42,406 nt of DNA from Mariniblastus sp. (GCA_028823415.1 JAPKBL010000035.1:1-42406), one strand, 5' to 3'. Shown: positions 8,127-17,492, counted from the first letter of the stretch. The notes: generated from the letters alone by a model not told the origin. Numbers and translations are program-made.

Positions 8127-9425
8127 TTATGATTTTAAAACTCTTTGTAACTCTTCTACCGAAGTTCGACCGGCCGCAACCATCAAAATACCTTCCATCT
8201 GCATTGAGACATGGCCCTGGTGTTTAGCAAGTGCCGATAGTTTGTTTGCCTGTGGCGATTTAACGATTACACGTCGAAGATCGTCGTTAATCGTCAGCAT
8301 CTCAAAGAACCCGGTTCGTCCGCGATAGCCAATTCCAGAGCATTCGCGACATGGCTCAATTTCGAGGTCGTTTTCGTCGACCATCCCGGGTTGATAAACC
8401 ATTGGCTTGTAAAGTTCGGCAATTCTTCCCCCAGGCAGGCCCAGTTTTTGGAGCAGCGAGGGATGTGGTTGATAACCAATTCGGCAATTATCACAAAGCA
8501 GGCGAATCAAACGCATCGACAAAACGCAGGCCAAGGATTCAGCAAATTTCTTTAAGTCCGGTTTCAGCAACAATACGCGAAGCAATGCATCGACACAATG
8601 TTTTCCCGGAATTCGAGTAAAAATGGGAATCGTTTTTCTGACCGATAAATCAATAATGTCATTGATTAATTCTCCGTCGGTCAAATCAGTGAATGCAATT
8701 ACGTCGGGTTCTTTCAGCAACAACTGGGGGATCGGCGACATTGCTGTTTCCCCCTTGGAGGGATCATACTCAATGGGGTAAATGTTGATGACTTCGGGTT
8801 CGAGTTTTCCTATTTCTTCGATGACGAAATAGTCACGAGTCAAGCGATCGCAGGCGTCAAGAACGCCTCGCCAAACCGTGGTGTACCCTTCGCCAGGGAC
8901 ACCACTAACGAGAACCATGCCGGTATTTTGATCGTTGAGAATCGGCCGCAGCTGTTCGAGCATTCGCTCTCGCATTCCCAGATCAATGACTTTTTCGAGA
9001 GGGGGCCGTTTGTAATCGAGATAAATAGCGACGCGTTCGCCGGTTTGGATACCTTGAGAGACAATTTTGAATTTTTGTTTTTGTTTTTGATAGAGCGTGG
9101 AAAATCCACCCTCTTGGCGTTGCCGACGTTCTCGGTAATCAAGACCGGCGAGTTGCTTTAACGTTGCTAAAACATAATCTCCCATTTCGCGGTCCATGGG
9201 ATTGCCGGCATGCCACAGTCCGTCAACTTGAAATCGGGTGACGACCTTTTGGGCGCTAAAGTCCATCACTGTAACATTGGCGTCTTTTAAAATGATCTCA
9301 GCTACCAGTTCCGAAGCTGGTTCAAACCCCGGCGATGGTTTAACAATTTTTAGATTTGTTTTCTGCTCCTCGGGCGTATCGCCGGCGGCGGTAAATTCGA
9401 TCGGGAGTTGCAAATCATCAAACAT
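8127..9425 (-). CDS. GspE/PilB-like protein with degenerate ATPase motifs (predicted pseudo-ATPase)
   Basis: A 432-residue member of the type II/IV secretion ATPase superfamily by overall pattern. It has an N-terminal domain with FQVDGLWHAGNPMDRE, the segment ERVAIYLDY, and a C-terminal four-cysteine zinc site (CDNC at 311-314, CREC at 359-362, then GIGYRGRTG). The catalytic motifs are lost. The Walker A position reads SGVPGEGYTT with Tyr181 where Lys is required. Walker B reads EPDVIAFTDLTD where family members have DPDIIMVGEIRD. The Asp and His boxes are not recognisable. ATP hydrolysis is therefore unlikely, and a structural or regulatory role is my inference. It follows its 589-residue paralogue after 115 bases. 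Confidence 0.8.
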   Translation of the reverse strand: MFDDLQLPIEFTAAGDTPEEQKTNLKIVKPSPGFEPASELVAEIILKDANVTVMDFSAQKVVTRFQVDGLWHAGNPMDREMGDYVLATLKQLAGLDYRERRQRQEGGFSTLYQKQKQKFKIVSQGIQTGERVAIYLDYKRPPLEKVIDLGMRERMLEQLRPILNDQNTGMVLVSGVPGEGYTTVWRGVLDACDRLTRDYFVIEEIGKLEPEVINIYPIEYDPSKGETAMSPIPQLLLKEPDVIAFTDLTDGELINDIIDLSVRKTIPIFTRIPGKHCVDALLRVLLLKPDLKKFAESLACVLSMRLIRLLCDNCRIGYQPHPSLLQKLGLPGGRIAELYKPMVYQPGMVDENDLEIEPCRECSGIGYRGRTGFFEMLTINDDLRRVIVKSPQANKLSALAKHQGHVSMQMEGILMVAAGRTSVEELQRVLKS

Positions 9426-9540
9426 TAAATAAATTTTTCCGGCTGAAGATAAATGTGATCGGGATTACGGCGTATGAGTTGTCGAAGTTGAGCAATCGAG
9501 GAAACAGATAGGGTTAAAGGGGTATGGTCTAGCGGAGAAT

Positions 9541-11310
9541 TTATTGCTGTTTAAGTACCACTTGAGCTTCTGCAAGTGAAGTGACGCCCAATAACACAAG
9601 CCTGTAGGCTTCCTTCGCAATCGTAGTTTTTCCCAATTTGACCGCCGCCGCTTCCACGGTAGCAACCCTTGGGCTTTGCTTGATCAGCGCGCGGAGCTGA
9701 TCGTTTAAGCTCAGCATTTCGAAAATCGCAATTCGCCCGATATAGCCAATTCCACCACAGGTTATGCAGGGAGGATACTCTATCGGCCGGCCTTTATCGT
9801 CAACTCTTTGGTCCGGCGGCGGTAGTCGCCACTGGTTATAAATTGTGCCCTGGGTTTTCGGGTTGCCACCAAGCTGTTGAATTGTTTTAGGTTGGACACG
9901 CACCTCGACACGACAATCAGAGCATAAACGGCGAACGAGCCGTTGGCAGGTTACATTGCTGGCGGCCTTCAAAAACTGATCTCGATCGCCCGCCAGTTTG
10001 TACATTTTCAATAACGCCTCAGCAGCTGACTTCGCCGTTACGCAAAGGAGAACGGAACGTTGCTGGGAATTGACTTGGTCGATCAGCAAGTCGAGGGTTT
10101 CCGCATTCTCAATTTTGGGTACCGCAAGCATGTCCGGTTGGGTTAACAGCAACGTCTTTAGAGTTTGGAACTGATTTTTCTCAGTACCTTCTTCGTAGCG
10201 GTGAATGACGATGTTTTCTTGAACAGTTTCGACTTCATCTTGATCAATGACACCGACGCAATCGCGGGTTAATCGATCGGCGGTCACCAGTGCACCCTGC
10301 CAGGTAGATGTTAAGCCGCATCCAGGCGGGGCCGAGATGATTGAGGTGCCGGTTTGGTCCAGCGAAATTTTGATTTGCGAAACCATTTCTGGGAACATTC
10401 CCAACTGCGGGAAAGGCAATGCTTCTTTCGCCGAGATTTCGTATTTCATGAGGACCCGTTCGCCAGTTGCTACTCCTTGCGAGACAACCGAAACAAACGC
10501 TTTGCCAGAATCAGATTTAAAGCCGAATGAGCCGGACTGTGGCGCACGACGTTCGGCGGCATTAAGACCCGCCAAGTTTTTCATGCTAGATAATATCGCA
10601 TCCCCAGACTCTCGATCGATTGGATCAAGGGGGTGCCACGAACCGTCGACTAAAATCCGTAGAGATACACCTTCCCGGGTGAACTCCATCTGCAGTTGCT
10701 CGGCTCGCTTGAATTGGGTTAAAGCGAGCAATTCTTTAAGACTGATGAAGCCGTCAGATTGTCGAGCGCGAATTAGATTACCCTTTTTTTGGCTCGGACT
10801 ATCACCCGCTGGGACAAAATCAATGAAGATGCCCTCGTCTTGTGGAAGGACTTCGGCAGCGGGAGCCTCACCGGGTTTCAGCTTTAGATATTGCTTGATG
10901 TTGGGGTTTTGTTTGAGCCGACTGCGGCGAATGAAGAAGTAAGCCGTAATGGGCATGAATGCCGTGATTAAGTAGATCGGCAATCCAGCCAGAAATACGG
11001 GCAAAGAGATTACTAAAACAAAACCGGCAAGAAACGGAAAGGCAATCATCGGGTTCCAAAATTCAGATTGCATATTTGTCCGTTCCCCGATTTTCATCGA
11101 GTCACGATTGGCCCAGTCAGCCATTCGTACCCAGAGAATGAACACTACTGCAATCAACAGTAATTTCCACCAGGCGAAATAGCCTCCCGGACCGGGCGCG
11201 TATATCGCAGCACCCTCAAAGTCTTGGGCAAACAAATTGTCAGCAAAAGGCACAAGCAAAATGGCAACTACGGCCGTTAGCAATAATACCGTTCGAAAGC
11301 AGCGAGCCAT
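9541..11310 (-). CDS. Membrane-anchored GspE/PilB-like protein with degenerate ATPase motifs (predicted pseudo-ATPase)
   Basis: The protein has 589 residues. Residues 1-28 look like a signal sequence or first helix. Hydrophobic segments follow at about 44-62 and two more between 86 and 127, and then a cytosolic GspE-like region from about 155. It shares with its downstream paralogue the segments VDGSWHPLDPIDRESGD and GERVLMKYE, and a zinc site (CSDC at 463-466, CITC at 515-518, then GIGYIGR). The Walker A position reads SAPPGCGLTST with Leu333 in place of Lys. The Walker B region reads QPDMLAVPKIENAE and lacks the acidic pair. Secretion ATPases are normally soluble, so the membrane N-terminus is unusual. 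The start codon overlaps the pilT stop by 1 base (TAATG), which indicates coupled translation. Confidence 0.82.
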   Translation of the reverse strand: MARCFRTVLLLTAVVAILLVPFADNLFAQDFEGAAIYAPGPGGYFAWWKLLLIAVVFILWVRMADWANRDSMKIGERTNMQSEFWNPMIAFPFLAGFVLVISLPVFLAGLPIYLITAFMPITAYFFIRRSRLKQNPNIKQYLKLKPGEAPAAEVLPQDEGIFIDFVPAGDSPSQKKGNLIRARQSDGFISLKELLALTQFKRAEQLQMEFTREGVSLRILVDGSWHPLDPIDRESGDAILSSMKNLAGLNAAERRAPQSGSFGFKSDSGKAFVSVVSQGVATGERVLMKYEISAKEALPFPQLGMFPEMVSQIKISLDQTGTSIISAPPGCGLTSTWQGALVTADRLTRDCVGVIDQDEVETVQENIVIHRYEEGTEKNQFQTLKTLLLTQPDMLAVPKIENAETLDLLIDQVNSQQRSVLLCVTAKSAAEALLKMYKLAGDRDQFLKAASNVTCQRLVRRLCSDCRVEVRVQPKTIQQLGGNPKTQGTIYNQWRLPPPDQRVDDKGRPIEYPPCITCGGIGYIGRIAIFEMLSLNDQLRALIKQSPRVATVEAAAVKLGKTTIAKEAYRLVLLGVTSLAEAQVVLKQQ

Positions 11311-12539
11311 TAAATAATTCCAGGTTGCGAGACGTCGATACCTTTAAGCTTCATCTTTAGTTCTTCTTTGTTCGGAGCGACTTGGAATGCCGTTGGGCGG
11401 TCAATCAGCTCATCGTCAATCAGGTTCTTCAAGCTCATGGTGAAGTCCTGCATGCCTTCCTCGGCGCCAATGCGAATTGCATCGCTCAGGTTGTGATCTC
11501 GTTCTTCGAGGATCAGTTTTTTGACGGTCGGATTAAATGTCATGATTTCACACGTTGGAACACGACCGACTTTTGGATTGATCGATTTTAGCAGCTTTTG
11601 AGCTACGATCGCTTTCATGTTCATCGCAATCGCACCGCGAATCGCACCATGCATTTCTTCCGGAAAGAGGTCGAGAATACGGCCGATGGTCGAAGGAGCA
11701 GTGGATGCGTGAATGGTTCCGAAAACGAGGTGGCCGGTTTCCGCAGCGTGGATCGCGGTCATAAAGGTCTCTTCATCGCGAAGCTCGCCGACGAGAATAA
11801 TATCTGGGTCTTCACGCACAGCGTGTTTCATGCCGACCCCAAAGTCCACGACGTCGATTCCAACTTCACGCTGGTTAATTAGACACTTGTCGTCGGTGAA
11901 CACAAACTCAATTGGATCTTCGAGAGTCAAAATGTGTTTTGAATAAATACGGTTGATATAATTGAGCATCGAGGCAATGGTTGTACTTTTGCCCGAGCCG
12001 GTAACGCCCGCCAACAAAATCATTCCCTGATCAAAATGGCAAAGAGGTTCCATCGCGGGAGGGAGATAGAGACCTTCGAAGTCTGGGATGTGGTTGTTCA
12101 CACGACGTGCAACGAGTCCAATTTTCCCCAGTTGCTTTAGCATGTTGACGCGAAATCGCCAACTAACGCCGTCGACTTCCACGGTGTACGCGAAGTCGGC
12201 GCCACCTTCATGATCAAAAATATCCCGAGTTCGTTCGTTTAACATTGGAAACAGCAGACGCGCCATCTCCTCAACCTCAATTGGGTCTCGGTTGAGTTCC
12301 TTCAGTGTTCCGTTGACACGAACGATCGGAGGCTTGCCGACCTTCATGTGAAGGTCGGAACCTTCCAGTTTTACGAGAGCACGCAAATATTTATCAACAG
12401 GCTTTTCAGTTTGTTTGCCGACAAACTGCCCAACCATCTTCTCGATGGCTTCTTCTTCGCGCTCTTTAAGTGATTTGCCGCTAGACTCTAAACTGTAGGA
12501 ATTTTTAGAATCGGGAGCTTTTTGTTTTGGCTTGGACAT
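11310..12539 (-). CDS. pilT: PilT-type retraction ATPase
   Basis: A hexameric motor ATPase that normally depolymerises type IV pili at the inner membrane. In this 409-residue protein all motifs are intact: Walker A GVTGSGKST (178-186), Asp box LEDPIE, Walker B EDPDIILVGELRD (243-255) and His box TGHLVFGTIHA. The N-terminus has about 45 extra, charged residues before the usual start of the family. No pilin, PilB, PilC or PilQ gene is in the window. The gene heads the leftward block pilT, two GspE-like pseudo-ATPases and a CvpA-like protein, so it may serve that system and not a classical pilus. Confidence 0.92.
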   Translation of the reverse strand: MSKPKQKAPDSKNSYSLESSGKSLKEREEEAIEKMVGQFVGKQTEKPVDKYLRALVKLEGSDLHMKVGKPPIVRVNGTLKELNRDPIEVEEMARLLFPMLNERTRDIFDHEGGADFAYTVEVDGVSWRFRVNMLKQLGKIGLVARRVNNHIPDFEGLYLPPAMEPLCHFDQGMILLAGVTGSGKSTTIASMLNYINRIYSKHILTLEDPIEFVFTDDKCLINQREVGIDVVDFGVGMKHAVREDPDIILVGELRDEETFMTAIHAAETGHLVFGTIHASTAPSTIGRILDLFPEEMHGAIRGAIAMNMKAIVAQKLLKSINPKVGRVPTCEIMTFNPTVKKLILEERDHNLSDAIRIGAEEGMQDFTMSLKNLIDDELIDRPTAFQVAPNKEELKMKLKGIDVSQPGII

Positions 12540-12727
12540 CTAGATTTTCTCAATTAGGTAGGTCTGTCGGTCCAGTTGGGAATCTAGCCCGACAGTTTCA
12601 CGCCTCTACAGTTTATTGGAAAACGCACTATAGAGGTAAATGTTTGCTATGTTTCCGTCGAAAAGTGAGGGAAAATTGCTCGATTCTCTCGGAACACTCT
12701 TTTTTCTTTGACGAAACTACTAGCTAA

Positions 12728-12853
12728 TCATAGCGTCTGAATCGCGGACTTTGGGGCAAATTGAAAACGATCCTTAACTTTAAGTTCGGTCGGGAAACTG
12801 GTCAACCAATCCTGCGTTTTTGCCGTTAAATCATTCGGTTTAATCGTTATCAT
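12728..12853 (-). CDS. Small hypothetical protein, 41 residues
   Basis: A short frame not resembling anything I know. The ATG at 12851-12853 is preceded by a perfect AGGAG (12861-12865 on the other strand) at 7 bases, the best ribosome site in this part of the window. The product starts MITIKPNDLTAKTQDWL and ends APKSAIQTL. It is soluble in character, with no signal peptide and no Cys. It lies in the gap between pilT and prfB, where nothing else is coding. Real by ribosome site and composition; function unknown. Confidence 0.5.
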   Translation of the reverse strand: MITIKPNDLTAKTQDWLTSFPTELKVKDRFQFAPKSAIQTL

Positions 12854-13067
12854 CCGGTCGCTCCTGGGGTCAATGAGAAACAGAGAGAAATCCGGTTTTT
12901 GTCAGAAATCTGAGGCACAATCGGCCAAGGATGCTAGCGCCGTCGTGGGTTTTGCACCGGTTGACCAGATCTGGGATGAGTTAACAATCATGTTCTTGAA
13001 TTCTTATTTCCCCTCGGTTTTCGCGATGGGCCTTTATTTTGGCCCGACATTTCAAAGAAGTATTCTC

Positions 13068-14169
13068 ATGGATTCTGATCTTAACAACCGGTCGCAAGCG
13101 ATTATCGAGCGCATCACTCTGCTTCGAGACAGTCTTTGACTACGACGCTAAATTAAAATCCATTGTCGATATAGAAGCTGAAATGGCAGCCCAAAATTTT
13201 TGGGATAACCAAGAATCTGCCCAGGAAACAGTTGGCCGACTGAAATCCGTTAAATCCATTGTGGCTCCAATGATGGAGCTCAACGCTGCCGGAGAAGATC
13301 TGGAGGCGTTGATCGAGATGGCCGCCGAAGATGAATCGATCGAGGGCGAGGTAGGATCGGAAATTAAGTTGCTGGAAAAGCAACTGGACTCTCTCGAACT
13401 GAAGGCTCTTTTGAATGGCCCGTACGACAGTGCCGGGGCGATTTTGACAATCCACGCGCGAGATGGTGGTACCGATGCGAACGACTGGGCTGAGATGATG
13501 CTCCGAATGTATGTTTCTTGGGCCCAAAAAAATGATTATCAAGTCATCGAATTTGATCGAAATAATAACGACGAGGCTGGCATCAACAGCGCATCGATCG
13601 CGATTCGTGGGCCGATGGCCTACGGTTATTTAAGAAGCGAGACAGGCCTTCATCGATTAGTCAGGATCAGTCCATTTAATTCTGAGGGAAAGCGGCAAAC
13701 CAGTTTTGCGGCGGTCGATGTTTCACCTGAAATATCCGACAGCGTAGAAATCAGTATCGATGACAAAGATGTGCGAGTCGATACTTTTCGCGCCAGCGGC
13801 GCCGGCGGGCAGCATGTTAATAAAACGGATAGCGCGATTCGTTTGACTCATTTACCAACCAACACAGTCGTCCAGTGTCAAAGCCAGCGAAGTCAGCATA
13901 AGAACCGAGACCAGGCGTGGAAGATGTTGCGAGCCCAGTTGGCACGGATTGAGGAAGAAAAACGAGAAGCTGAAGAGGCCGACAAATACGCAAGTAAATC
14001 GCGAGTAGGGTTCGGGTCCCAGATAAGAAATTATTTTCAACATCCAGATCAGCGAGTCAAAGATACCCGAACCGGTTTTAGCATGGGTGATTTTCATAAG
14101 GTGCTCGACGGAGAGATCCAGGGATTTTTTGATTCTTTATTGAATTGGCGGGCAAAAAATAATGGCTAA
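13068..14169 (+). CDS. prfB: Peptide chain release factor 2, with programmed +1 frameshift
   Basis: RF2 reads UGA and UAA stop codons and triggers peptide release. The coding sequence is 13068-13136 joined to 13138-14169. The first 23 codons (MDSDLNNRSQAIIERITLLR and three more) end at CTT TGA, and a +1 slip at CTT leads into DYDAKLKSIVDIE. The joined product has 366 residues, in line with 365 in E. coli. The stop-recognition tripeptide SPF (in VRISPFNSEGKRQ) and the GGQ catalytic loop (GAGGQHVNKTDSAIR) are both present. The start has AAGAAG upstream. A frame open from 13039 without the slip would give a wrong N-terminus. Confidence 0.96.
13134..13140 (+). promoter_or_regulatory. Programmed +1 frameshift (recoding) site of prfB
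   Basis: The heptamer CTTTGAC is the conserved RF2 autoregulation site: when RF2 is scarce, ribosomes pause at the in-frame TGA and slip from CUU to UUU. The SD-like AGGGGG that boosts slippage in E. coli is not seen at the same distance; only GAGAC is present. Confidence 0.93.
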
Positions 14170-14192
14170 ATCTACTTGTAAAAGTCTTCCTC

Positions 14193-14780
14193 ATGACTGA
14201 ATCCTTTGAATTACTGAATCGACAGATGGCCCCGCTGGTTCGGATGCAATTCAATCGTGATGGGGACCGCTGGGCACATCAAATATATTTATCGATGGGA
14301 GCCTCCGAACAGCCTCTGATGCGCAGCCTCGAGGGAACGGCAGATCAGGCATGGCCGCCCAGTCCTCCGCTTCAAGATGTCGATCGTCACCAATTGCCTG
14401 CCGGCGACGCGATTTTGTGCGTGGGAATGGCCGGCTCTAGCCATTGGTCAGCTTCGTTTTCAGTCGAGGCGGGTGTTAAGGCGGGGGAAAACGGATTAAT
14501 CAAATCCGACATTGCCTGCCTGGCAAAGAAATCAACGGCCGACCGCGCTCTTGGGTCGAGCTATCGATTGAGCTCGGACGTGAGGCCCACGCTCGTTAGT
14601 AAAATTCACGCTGAATTCGACACAGGCAGCGAGAGAATTGTCGTAATCAAAGCGATCGATGGCGACGGTTTTTCGACAGTTTTGACCATTGAAGATGGTG
14701 TGTTTTGCGCCGCGCCGGAGCAGCTCGTCGACGACGCAAAAGTTGCAACACGATGGGGATTTGAAATCGGGATTCGATAA
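14193..14780 (+). CDS. Hypothetical protein, 195 residues
   Basis: Not recognised. A soluble, mostly beta-type composition with no signal peptide and no membrane segment. The middle reads GDAILCVGMAGSSHWSASF and the end VATRWGFEIGIR. It starts 23 bases after the prfB stop on the same strand and may be cotranscribed with it, but there is no good Shine-Dalgarno sequence at its ATG. It converges on the TPR gene with 26 bases between the stops. Confidence 0.7.
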   Translation: MTESFELLNRQMAPLVRMQFNRDGDRWAHQIYLSMGASEQPLMRSLEGTADQAWPPSPPLQDVDRHQLPAGDAILCVGMAGSSHWSASFSVEAGVKAGENGLIKSDIACLAKKSTADRALGSSYRLSSDVRPTLVSKIHAEFDTGSERIVVIKAIDGDGFSTVLTIEDGVFCAAPEQLVDDAKVATRWGFEIGIR

Positions 14781-14806
14781 GCGAACATCAACGCAATCGG
14801 TAGTTT

Positions 14807-15382
14807 TTATACCGCGAGCGTCGTAATGTCGGCAAATCTTGGGTTGTCCCGAATGGAATCAAAATCGGATTCAGAGGCAATCCTCAACCGGTAATCTGGA
14901 TTCAGATTTAAAGCAAACGTCAGGTGCATTAACGCATCGTCGATCCGATGGTTCAAGGCACAGTAGCAAGCGAGGTTGTAGTGACTGATGCAGCTTTCGG
15001 AGTTCATTTCGACAGCTGTTTGCATGACTTCAACCGCTTTGTCGATTTGCTGTGTTCGCTTGCAACACCACGCCAGTGCGAGACAGGTATGAAGGTTCTC
15101 ACTATCGATTTTGTGAGACTGTTCGAAAAAGGTAATGGCTAATCGCGGGCGTTGAGCGATTCGGTGAGCCTGTCCTTTAAGGAACAATACATATGGCTTG
15201 TGACCTGACGGTCGTAAGATCTCATTTAAACAACCAAGCGCAAGATCCGCCAGCTGTTTTTTTAATTCCAACTCGAGACCACACGGATCTTCCAGTGCCG
15301 TAGCGAGTTCCAGGTAGCCTTCTGCGGCCAATATATTCTGCTGGCGTTGAGCTTGTTTACGGTTCAATGTTTCTTCCGACAT
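14807..15382 (-). CDS. Tetratricopeptide repeat protein
   Basis: A protein of about 191 residues made mostly of TPR-type helix pairs. Repeats are visible around KPYVLFLKGQAHRIAQRPRL, ENLHTCLALAWCCKRTQQID and ISHYNLACYCALNHRIDDAL. The C-terminus (SESDFDSIRDNPRFADI) is the common end of planctomycete and cyanobacterial TPR proteins. There is no signal peptide, so it is probably a cytosolic scaffold. I use the ATG at 15380-15382. A TTG two codons upstream is the other option, and neither has a strong ribosome site. Confidence 0.78.
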   Translation of the reverse strand: MSEETLNRKQAQRQQNILAAEGYLELATALEDPCGLELELKKQLADLALGCLNEILRPSGHKPYVLFLKGQAHRIAQRPRLAITFFEQSHKIDSENLHTCLALAWCCKRTQQIDKAVEVMQTAVEMNSESCISHYNLACYCALNHRIDDALMHLTFALNLNPDYRLRIASESDFDSIRDNPRFADITTLAV

Positions 15383-15628
15383 GATCAACTGCAGGGTGTT
15401 AAACGGTAGGGCGAAATCACTTTAACGATTCACACTAGCCGAATCTCTCACACTAAGAGTTTACCTTCGCGGATTCTGGTCAAGGCAGGAAAGCTGAAAA
15501 TTTGTTGCTCTGCTTCCCAGAGACAGCACCTAAAAGCGCAATGATTGTTACGACAATCGAATCCAGTGGAAACAAATAGCCGGTAACCTGGAGTGAAATG
15601 AGGCCTTTGGTCATCATCCGCGAGACAC

Positions 15629-16150
15629 GTGGTTTTTCGACAACCTCAATATTTAAAAAACATCTCTGAAATACGGGACTTTCTTGATTCCTGGCAGTGG
15701 CATGCGGTTTGCGATGCTCTCCCTCAGGTAGACAGCAAATGGAGAGCGCTGACTTTTGAAAAGATCTTTGAGCCCGGAACTGAAATGTTATATCCCCGAC
15801 GTTTATTATTATTATTAGTCATTTCAGCAGGGGCAGTTTTTGGTATCGAGGTTTTTCCAAACGGCTTGTCAGCGTTCAGTCCCCCGGTTCAATTGAGTCA
15901 ATCGACTCAGTTGAGCCGGGGTTTTTTCGCGAGTCAGCCAGATTCAATCGACACTTGGATTTCTTTAAAAACGATAACCGCGGCCCACGCTTGGCAATGG
16001 ACCGTTGACTTTACGCAAGTTCACCCATTTGTATGGGCCGGAATCGTGTTGTTCGCCGTTTTGATTGCGATGATTTGGGCTTCGAGCGAATGGGAGATCG
16101 CCCGTTTGTTTAGCAACGATACGGCCAATTCGGTTCATCCCAAAAAATAA
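15629..16150 (+). CDS. Hypothetical membrane protein
   Basis: Not recognised. The 173-residue frame has one hydrophobic segment after YPRR at about residues 57-73 and another at about 132-150 (WAGIVLFAVLIAMIWAS), with a polar loop of some 60 residues between. The listed start is a GTG without a clear ribosome site. An ATG at 15785, just before the first helix, would give a neat two-helix protein of 121 residues. A good GGAG-ATG at 15598 opens a different frame that stops within 23 codons. It converges on glyA. Confidence 0.5.
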   Translation: MVFRQPQYLKNISEIRDFLDSWQWHAVCDALPQVDSKWRALTFEKIFEPGTEMLYPRRLLLLLVISAGAVFGIEVFPNGLSAFSPPVQLSQSTQLSRGFFASQPDSIDTWISLKTITAAHAWQWTVDFTQVHPFVWAGIVLFAVLIAMIWASSEWEIARLFSNDTANSVHPKK

Positions 16151-16171
16151 TGTAGCGCGACAAACTACATT

Positions 16172-17428
16172 TTAAACCGTAATTCCAACACCCGTCGCCG
16201 GGACCGGAAAATGCTGACAGAGTTCTTTAACGTCCCCTCGAATCAAATCGAGCCTTGAGGCGTCTTCGTGATGACTAAGTGCATCGACAATCCATTGGCC
16301 GACTTGTTTCATCTGCTCTACGCCCATGCCGCGGGTGGTTAATGCAGGCGTTCCAATTCGAATCCCACTCGGGTCCATCGGCTTCCTTTCATCGTACGGG
16401 ATCATGTTCTTGTTTACAGTGATCCCACAGGCGCCTAGGGTATCTTCGGCAATCGTACCGCCAATTCCTTTCGCAGTGACATCTACAAGAACGAGATGGT
16501 TGTCGGTACCGCCGCTGACAAGAGAAAGGCCTCCCGAGAGCAGGGTCTCAGCGAGCGCCTTAGCGTTTGCTTTTACAGATTTAGCATAGACCTTGAAGTC
16601 GGGTTGCTGGGCTTCCCGGAAGCAAGCGGCTTTGCCAGCGACCACATGCATTAAAGGGCCTCCCTGCATGCCGGGGAACACACTCGAGTTAATTTTTTTA
16701 GCATACTTCTTTTTGCACAACACCAATCCACCCCGTGGCCCGCGAAGCGTTTTGTGGGTTGTGGTCGTCACAAAATCGGCGACCGGAACCGGGTCATCGT
16801 GTTCGCCGCCAGCGACCAAACCGGCATAGTGTGCCATGTCGACAAATAGCATGGCGCCAACGTCGTCGGCGATTTCTTTGAATCTCTCGTGAGGGATTTG
16901 TCGTGGATAGGCACTGGCCCCCGCAACAATCATTTTCGGCTGATGTTCTTTAGCCAGAGCGGCGATTTGATCGAAATCAATTAAATGGGTGTCGCGGCAG
17001 ACGCCGTAATTAATGAAATTGTAAAGTTTGCCAGAGAGGTTGAGACGCATTCCATGTGTCAGATGCCCTCCGTGGGCAAGGTCCAAACCCAGAACTGTAT
17101 CACCTACTTCTAAAGCGGTAAGGTAGACCGCTTGGTTGGCTTGTGAACCAGAATGGGGTTGGACGTTGGCAAATTCTGCACCAAATAACTCTTTCGCTCG
17201 ATTTCGTGCAAGGTTCTCGGTTACGTCGACGTGCTCACAACCGCCGTAGTATCGCCGACCAGGATATCCTTCGGCATACTTATTAGTCAACACACTTCCA
17301 ACTGCTTCCATGACGGCAAGGCTGGTGTAGTTTTCACTTGCAATCATCTCCAGTTCGTCCTTTTGACGAATCGATTCGTCTTGGATCGTTTGCCAGAGCT
17401 CAGGATCTTGCGATTGAAGAATATTCAT
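16172..17428 (-). CDS. glyA: Serine hydroxymethyltransferase
   Basis: A PLP enzyme that interconverts serine and glycine and loads one-carbon units onto tetrahydrofolate. The 418-residue protein has normal length. The PLP-binding lysine is Lys226 in [14 protein letters not shown]. The conserved N-terminal [22 protein letters not shown] and [12 protein letters not shown] are all present. The ATG at 17426-17428 is clear. It lies 64 bases downstream of the secreted metalloprotease gene on the same strand; the two functions do not suggest a shared pathway. Confidence 0.97.
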   Translation of the reverse strand: MNILQSQDPELWQTIQDESIRQKDELEMIASENYTSLAVMEAVGSVLTNKYAEGYPGRRYYGGCEHVDVTENLARNRAKELFGAEFANVQPHSGSQANQAVYLTALEVGDTVLGLDLAHGGHLTHGMRLNLSGKLYNFINYGVCRDTHLIDFDQIAALAKEHQPKMIVAGASAYPRQIPHERFKEIADDVGAMLFVDMAHYAGLVAGGEHDDPVPVADFVTTTTHKTLRGPRGGLVLCKKKYAKKINSSVFPGMQGGPLMHVVAGKAACFREAQQPDFKVYAKSVKANAKALAETLLSGGLSLVSGGTDNHLVLVDVTAKGIGGTIAEDTLGACGITVNKNMIPYDERKPMDPSGIRIGTPALTTRGMGVEQMKQVGQWIVDALSHHEDASRLDLIRGDVKELCQHFPVPATGVGITV

Positions 17429-17492
17429 TAAGTTGTTTGTTGGTTACGAGGAAAAATAATGGATTGGATATTCGGCGACCCGATGGATGTTC

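Noticed and set aside
12873..13067. Extension of the prfB first frame upstream of 13068
   Set aside because: RF2 length, the N-terminal pattern and AAGAAG before 13068 all support the later start.
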